From Cordilura impudica (Eukaryota; Arthropoda; Insecta; Diptera; Scathophagidae), in contig OY821520.1 of NCBI GenBank assembly GCA_963682025.1, forward strand, positions 238,767,914-238,831,913: a DNA stretch of 64,000 nucleotides, read 5' to 3'. A model generated the notes under the pieces. The model was not told the DNA's origin. It saw only the letters and a list, made by a program, of their open reading frames with translations, and did no database searches. Each line of letters opens with the position of its first letter. Position 1 is the first letter of the stretch. This document shows positions 58,573 through 64,000 of this stretch, one piece after another. The position numbers were made by a program, and so were the translations under genes.

Positions 58573-59367
58573 ACTTAAATGATGTTTTCTGAAATTCAGA
58601 TGATGTTTTCTGAAATGCAATTAATGTTTTCTGAAATTCTATTGATGTTTTCTGAAATTCAAATGATGTTTTCTGAAATTCAAATGATGTTTTCTGAAAT
58701 GCAATTAATATTTTCTGAAATTCAATTGATGTTTTCTGAAATGCAATTAATGTTTTCTGAAACTCTATTGATGTTTTCTGAAATTCAGTTGATGTTTTCT
58801 GAAATACAATTGATGGTTTCTGAAATTCAAATGTTGTTTTCTATTGATGTTTTCTGAAATACAATTTATGTTTTCTGAAATACAATTGATGTTTTCTGCA
58901 ATTCTATTGATGTTTTCTGAAATTCAAATGATGTTTTCTGAAATTCAGATGATGTTTTCTGAAATGCAATTAATGTTTTCTGAAATTCAAATGACGTTTT
59001 CTGAAATGCAAATGATGTTTTCTGAAGTTCTATTGATCTATTCTGAAATTCAGTTGATGTTTTCTGAAATAAAATTTTGTTTTCTAGAATTCAATTGATG
59101 TTTTCTGAAATACAATTGATGTTTTCTGAAATTCAATTGATGTTTTCTGAAATTCAAATGATGTTTTCTGAAATTCTATTGATGTTTTCTGAAATTCTAT
59201 TGATGTTTTCTGAAATTCAATTAATGTTTTCTGAAATACAATTGATGTTTTCTGAAATTCAGTTGATGTTTTCGAAATACAATTTTATTTTCTAGAATTC
59301 AATTGATGTTTTCTGAAATACAATTGATACTTTCTGAAATTCAATTGATGTTTTCTGAAATCATCAA
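58573..59367. repeat. 21-bp minisatellite, ~37 units
   Basis: Unit GATGTTTTCTGAAATTCAA plus two bases, strictly 21 bp with few indels. Variation is concentrated in the ATTCAATTG / ATGCAATTA / ATTCTATTG positions, which form a higher-order pattern. Because 21 is a multiple of three, long frames repeat MFSEIQL; I do not consider them genes. Starts exactly where family B copy B7 is truncated. Confidence 0.9.
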
Positions 59368-59624
59368 CTTTCTCATTAGCAAATAATGATTAAATTTGAT
59401 AAATTTTCATATACCGCATACCAAAAAAACGCACAAAACAATTCGCACAAAAAAGAAAACGCACATAAAAAGGCCGCACAAAAATAGGTTTGGGTGTATT
59501 TTATATTTATTAATTTATAACATGAACTGAAATAATGCCAACTCGCTCAATAATGTTTGAAGACGCTGAGGCAATTTATAACGTTATTTGAAATAAAGTA
59601 AATAAATTATTTATATAAAAAAAA
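59368..59624. other. Spacer with CGCAC-rich words
   Basis: 'AAACGCACAAAACAATTCGC' and 'AACGCACATAAAAAGGCCGC' between 59425 and 59485; nothing else recognised. Confidence 0.35.
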
Positions 59625-62600
59625 AAAAAAATATTCTAAATTTTCAATTAAATGGCTTCAATATGTAGTTGCATATTTATACCCTATACCACTATGTGGT
59701 TTGGGTATAATGACTTTGTGCTGCTGTTTGTAACAACCAAAAATATTTGACCTAGACCCATCTTTAATTATACCGATCGAATCAGAATCACTTTCTGAGT
59801 TGATTTAACAATGTCCGTCCGTCCGTCCGTCCGTCCGTCTGTGTGTCCATGTGAAGCTTGTAATCAAACTGCAGGTCGCAAATATGAATATATTTTGATG
59901 AAATTTGGTATATAAGCTTTTATCGGCCATGGGATGAACGCTATTGAAATTGGTGAGAATCGGTCCATGTTCAGACCTAGCCCCCATACAAATTACCCCT
60001 ATGAAATCGACATAAATTGCCATAAGATCCAAATTGTCATATAGATCTTACTCACATTGGGTTTTATATGCGTTCTTTACGTCCATTAATGGGTAGTCCA
60101 AAAATGATCCCTTTGGCCCCATATAAAGCTGCTTCCCGATCTTCACTTAAATCTATTAAAAAACAAAAATATTGCACTGATTCTTCTCAGATTTTGTTTG
60201 TATATATTTTTGCAAAATACAAGAGACTTTACCAAACATGATCAGGATCGGTCCATTTTTGGACCTAGTCCCCATATAGATATAGCATCCGATATATAAA
60301 CTTTTTCATATCTGCAGCCAAAAAAATTAATAAAAATCTGACTCAAATTTGGTTTTTGCTTATTTTCTATGTCCAGTTAGTTGGGCCTAAGAGATAGGGC
60401 ATGGTATAGGGTATCATATAGTCGGTCTAGACTGACTATAATTTTCTTACTTGTTTTCTTTAAATTCATGTTTTGGCATATTTCTTCAAAATATTCAGTT
60501 ATTGAACTTTTCTTTGTTAATATATAAACGTAACAATAAATTAAAAGAAAATGGACTGGATGTGCAAATGCATATTTTTGCATATTATGCGATCTATTGC
60601 TTTAAATCCAAATCAAATATTGATTTTTTTTAAAGAAATATCTAGCCGAATCGTTAAAAAAATTTCTTCTCAAATGGCCTCGATTTGTAGTTGCATATTT
60701 TGCTTTAAAGACATATTTTGGCATAATTTTCATAACAGCCATCGATTTGTGCTTGCATATTTTTCTATAGTTTTGCAATTTTCCTTAAAAAATAAATTTT
60801 TGCATATTTTCATCAAATATTTTTATAAATATCTAGCCAAATAAATGAATAAAAAAATTGGCATCGTTTTGTTGTTGCATATTTTTGCATATTTAGGGCA
60901 TTAAACCCATGTTTTGGGCATAATTTTCAAATCAACATATTAATTAATTGAACTGTGTTCAGTACAGTTAAATTAAAATAAAATTGCTTCAATTTGTAGT
61001 TGTCTATTTTTGTACTTTTTGTGTTGAATACATACATAGTTTTGCATATTATATATTCATCCAAATGGTTATTTATTAAACATGTTTCATACATATCTAA
61101 ACGCATCAATTAACTAAAAATCATTCTTTCTGTATTTGTTGTTATCTGCTTTTGCTTAGTTTGCTTTAAATGTATGCTTTAGCATATTTTTATCAAAATG
61201 CTCAAATATTGAGTTTCAAAAAGAATTATTTAGACGAATGAATAATTTTCCAATAAAATGGCTTTGATTTGTAGTTGCATATTTTCCCAAATTTTCCTCT
61301 AAATACATATACATTTATTGAAATTTTTTATAAATATTTAACCGAATTAATTAATTTACATAAAATCAAAATGGATTTGTGGTTGCATATTTTTGCATAT
61401 TTTGCTTTAATGCCATATATATTAGCATAATTTTTATTAAAATCTTATTTATTGATAATTTTTCATAAACATCTAGTGGAATCAATTAAGTTATGATAAA
61501 ATTGTTGCATATTTTCCTTAGCATATTTGTTTTTAGCATCTTTTCGTTAAATTATTAATTTTTTAAGTTTTTTTTTCATAAGCATCTAGCCGAATCAATT
61601 AATTTACAATAAAAAAGCATATACATAGTTTTGCATATTTTGCGTAGAAATTTTTTGCACAATTTCATCGACCGGTTCATATATTAAATTATTAAATAAT
61701 TAATAACTAAATTTTGCAATAAAATGTCTTCAATTTACAATTGCATTTTTTTTTTATATATTTTGCAATTGTTTACATATTTTCATTAAAATGTTTCTTT
61801 ATTGATAATTTTTCATAAATATCCTGCCGCAGCAATAAATTTGCAATAAATTGGCTTCATTTTGCAGTTACATATTTTTCCTTATTTTGCTTATAAAACA
61901 AATTTTAGCATATTATCATTAAAATGTTTATAAATAAATAAATAAATTTTACGATAAAGTGGCTGCAATTAGTAGTTGCATATTTCCCCCCCCCCCCCCA
62001 ATTTTGCTAAAATTTCATGTTTTTGCAAATCTTCCTCAAAATACTTATTTCTTGATCATTTTTCATAAAGATCCAGCCGCAGCAATAAATTTGCTATAAA
62101 ATGCTTCAATTTGTATACTTGCATATTTTTGCATATTTTGCTTTATATTAAAATTTTTGCATATTTTTATGAAATTTATTGATAATTATATAATTATATA
62201 ATAAATACATTTTGCAATCAAATGGCTTCAATTTGCAGTTGCACATTTTTGCTTATTTTGCTTTAAGTGCATATTTTAGGATATCTTCATAAAAAAAATC
62301 TTTTATTCTTAATTGTTCATAAATATGTAAAGAAATCAATAAATTTACAATATGTTGGCTTTAGCTTGTAGTTGCATATTTTTGCAGATTTTCCTTAAAA
62401 TGCATGGTTTTGCATATTTTCGTCAAAATACTATTTTAATGATAATTTTCCATAAATAACTTGCCAAGTCAATAAATTTATAATAAATTGGCTTCAATTT
62501 ACTATAGCATTTTATTTTTTTTTTGCATATTTTGCTTAAAAATTAAATTTTGGCATGTTTTCATCAAAAAAAATCATAAATTTTTCATAGACATCTAGCC

Positions 62601-62950
62601 GAATAAATAAATTTTGCAATAAAACGGCTTCAATTTGCAGTTGCTTATTTTTGCATATTTTGCTTTAAATGAATATTTTCATTAAAAAAATAATTTATTC
62701 CTAACATTTCAGACATATCTAAACGAATCAATAAATATGCAATAAAATGGCTTTATTTTGTATTTACATATTTTTTTGCATATTTTGCCTCAAATGCATA
62801 GTTTGGATATTTTCATTTAAGTGATCATATTTTAATAATTTTTTATAGATATCAAAACAAATCAATAAATTTAATACAAAAATTGCATTGATTTGTATTT
62901 GCTGCATATCTTGCTTTAAATGAATATTTTTTTTTTATAAATGAAGCTGT
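59625..62950. repeat. ~130-bp AT-rich satellite array (TTGCATATTTTTGCAT), ~18-20 units
   Basis: Consensus order: AATGGCTTCAATTTGTAGTT, GCATATTTTTGCATATTTTG, CTTTAAATGCATATTTTAGC, ATATTTTCATCAAAAT, TTATTGATAATTTTTCATAA, ATATCTAGCCGAATCAATAA, ATTTACAATAAA. The 'AGTTGCATATTT' anchor occurs about 18 times between 60690 and 62898, mean spacing ~130 bp. Units are strongly diverged and indel-rich. Family B copy B8 splits it at 59678-60454. A 14-C run at 61986-61999 interrupts one unit. Confidence 0.85.
59678..60454 (+). mobile_element. Family B element copy B8, nested in satellite
   Basis: Full length, 777 bp: TATACCCTATACCACTATGT, (GTCY)n at 59814-59843, 'GATTTTGTTTGTATATATTT', AGTCGGTCTAGACTGACTAT, TTTCTTACTTGTT. 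The satellite reads GTTGCATATTT before and TTCTTTAAATTCATG after, so the element fits between two T residues with no target duplication. Confidence 0.9.
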
Positions 62951-63776
62951 TTGCAAAATAAATTCTGTAGAAGAGAAATTAGCAGAATTTTAATTACTTA
63001 GGGAAATAGCCAGCTATTTATGAATCTATTTTTTCTTAAAATAAATTTTGAGGTAAAAAAAGATATTGGGATAAAAATTCTTCTGTATCTTTTTTAATTC
63101 CATCATTTGTTTCAGCTTATTTGTCTATTGTATCATTTAAGTTCACTAGAAGGCTCATATTTCACTGAAAAATCTGTGATCACAGGGAATAACAGCTTAA
63201 GTCTGTTTTTTCAAATGTTCGGTAGAGCATTTTAAAAATTCAAACTGCTACCTGAATAAAGATTATCCTTGGCATTAGAAATGATGCCGACTAACTATTG
63301 CAAAACGAGCATAATAATGTTCAATTCCATTTTGTTCTCATTGATACAAATCTTACTGATAATATTGGTATTTCCTGTTGTAGTTGTAGATGATGTTTCA
63401 TTGCAGTGTATTGTTTTTTTTTTTTTTTTTATCAATGGTGCGTACATGTTGTTGGTGTTTTTTTTTTCATTCTTGTACATATTAAAGCCGGTGCTGTAGA
63501 TTTGCTGCTGTTGCTGTCGTTAAATGTATTATGTGGCTGGCTTTATGGTTGCACAAATAACATTCACATTAAGCGCGAATTTACAACATTTTGCATATTT
63601 TTCAATGTTGTTGTTCTTGTTGTTGTTTTTCAACATTTTATTTTGTTTGGGCTCTTTTATTTTTCCACATAACTGGCTTTTGGTAATGTTGTGGTTGTTG
63701 TTGCATTATGTGCAATGCAAAGAATCATATGAAATATAAACGAACGAACGAAAAGTGTGTCATGGTGCGTCATGTG
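62951..63776. other. AT-rich end region
   Basis: Contains a 16-T tract at 63415-63430 and GTTGTTGTT-rich stretches (63606-63630, 63690-63705). TTTCATTGCAG/TG at ~63395 resembles a splice acceptor but no exon can be supported. Confidence 0.3.
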
Positions 63777-63777
63777 C

Positions 63778-63820
<43 letters not shown>

Positions 63821-63822
63821 GC
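63777..63822. repeat. (CAA)n trinucleotide array, ~15 units
   Basis: Perfect CAA repeat ending CAGCAACCTC. In one frame it would encode poly-Gln; the surrounding frame (63708-63917) shows no other protein feature, and poly-CAA is common in non-coding fly DNA. Confidence 0.9.
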
Positions 63823-64000
63823 AACCTCAAGTAGGAATTAACAAAGTGCAACTAAAAGTTAAAGTGGGTATTATTGCTTTTTTTGTTCAGCAAATTGCAA
63901 ATGTCAACAATTGTTGAATAATTTGAAGGAAACTGTTCTTAATAAAATTTAAATTTGTTAATATTTTTTTTTAAATAATCTATATATCTATTTATTATCT
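63823..64000. other. Terminal AT-rich sequence
   Basis: Nothing recognised to the end of the window. Confidence 0.3.

Noticed and set aside
58579..59295. Frames repeating MFSEIQL as a possible repeat protein
   Set aside because: A 21-bp minisatellite automatically gives a 7-residue repeat in every open frame; no start context, no non-repeat domain, and interrupted by indels.
58573..59367. CRISPR-like array
   Set aside because: Units are contiguous with no spacers, and the DNA is animal.
63708..63917. Poly-Gln protein or exon
   Set aside because: Only the CAA microsatellite supports it; no splice-linked exon and no conserved flanking sequence.

Overview
The window is non-coding, AT-rich animal DNA with no bacterial gene organisation. 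It most likely comes from a higher (schizophoran, perhaps calyptrate) fly. The evidence is dense Tc1/mariner remnants, short elements carrying the (TA)n and (GTCY)n signature of dipteran 'mini-me' repeats, CAA-rich triplet tracts, and a LOA/I-like non-LTR retrotransposon. I found no host protein-coding gene, tRNA or rRNA that I can support. Almost every recognisable open frame belongs to a decayed transposable element (TE) or is an artefact of a simple repeat.

Layout. 1-0.96 kb: dead transposase with DD41D spacing. 2.3-4.8 kb: family A element with family B nested inside and a heptamer array expanded to hundreds of bases. 7.1-9.3 kb: Tc1-like pseudogene split by a 1.3-kb element (7361-8696) that carries a broken C2H2 zinc-finger gene and a 65-bp subterminal tandem repeat. 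9.4-15.5 kb: two inverted copies of a ~1-kb inverted-repeat element (K), and a nested pair of MITEs (short non-autonomous DNA elements), F inside E. 16.9-22.4 kb: two more family A copies, one B copy and another Tc1 pseudogene. 24-27 kb: two long degenerate tandem arrays. 28-33 kb: a long hairpin, an internally deleted mariner, a TTAA-flanked MITE, and MITE D nested in a second copy of E. 37-43 kb: more A and B copies and satellite-like DNA. 45-52 kb: MITEs and a truncated LOA/I-like LINE on the minus strand. 52.4-53.7 kb: a hAT deletion derivative with a perfect 8-bp target-site duplication. 53.8-58.6 kb: a triple nest, LINE ORF1 < family B < 3.7-kb DNA transposon. That transposon has ~575-bp terminal inverted repeats (TIRs) and an almost intact ~700-residue transposase. 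58.6-59.4 kb: a 21-bp minisatellite. 59.6-62.95 kb: a ~130-bp satellite interrupted by another B copy.

The genes do not form a pathway; the coherent story is stratigraphy. The best autonomous-type element is 54450-58195, whose transposase reading frame is broken by one 2-nt slip. Families A and B (six A, eight B) share the terminus AACAAGTAAG plus a subterminal palindrome, have a hairpin at the other end, and show no clear target duplication. They look like two related non-autonomous families, possibly mobilised by rolling-circle machinery, and family A carries a length-variable microsatellite in its middle. At least seven nested insertions allow relative dating of the families.
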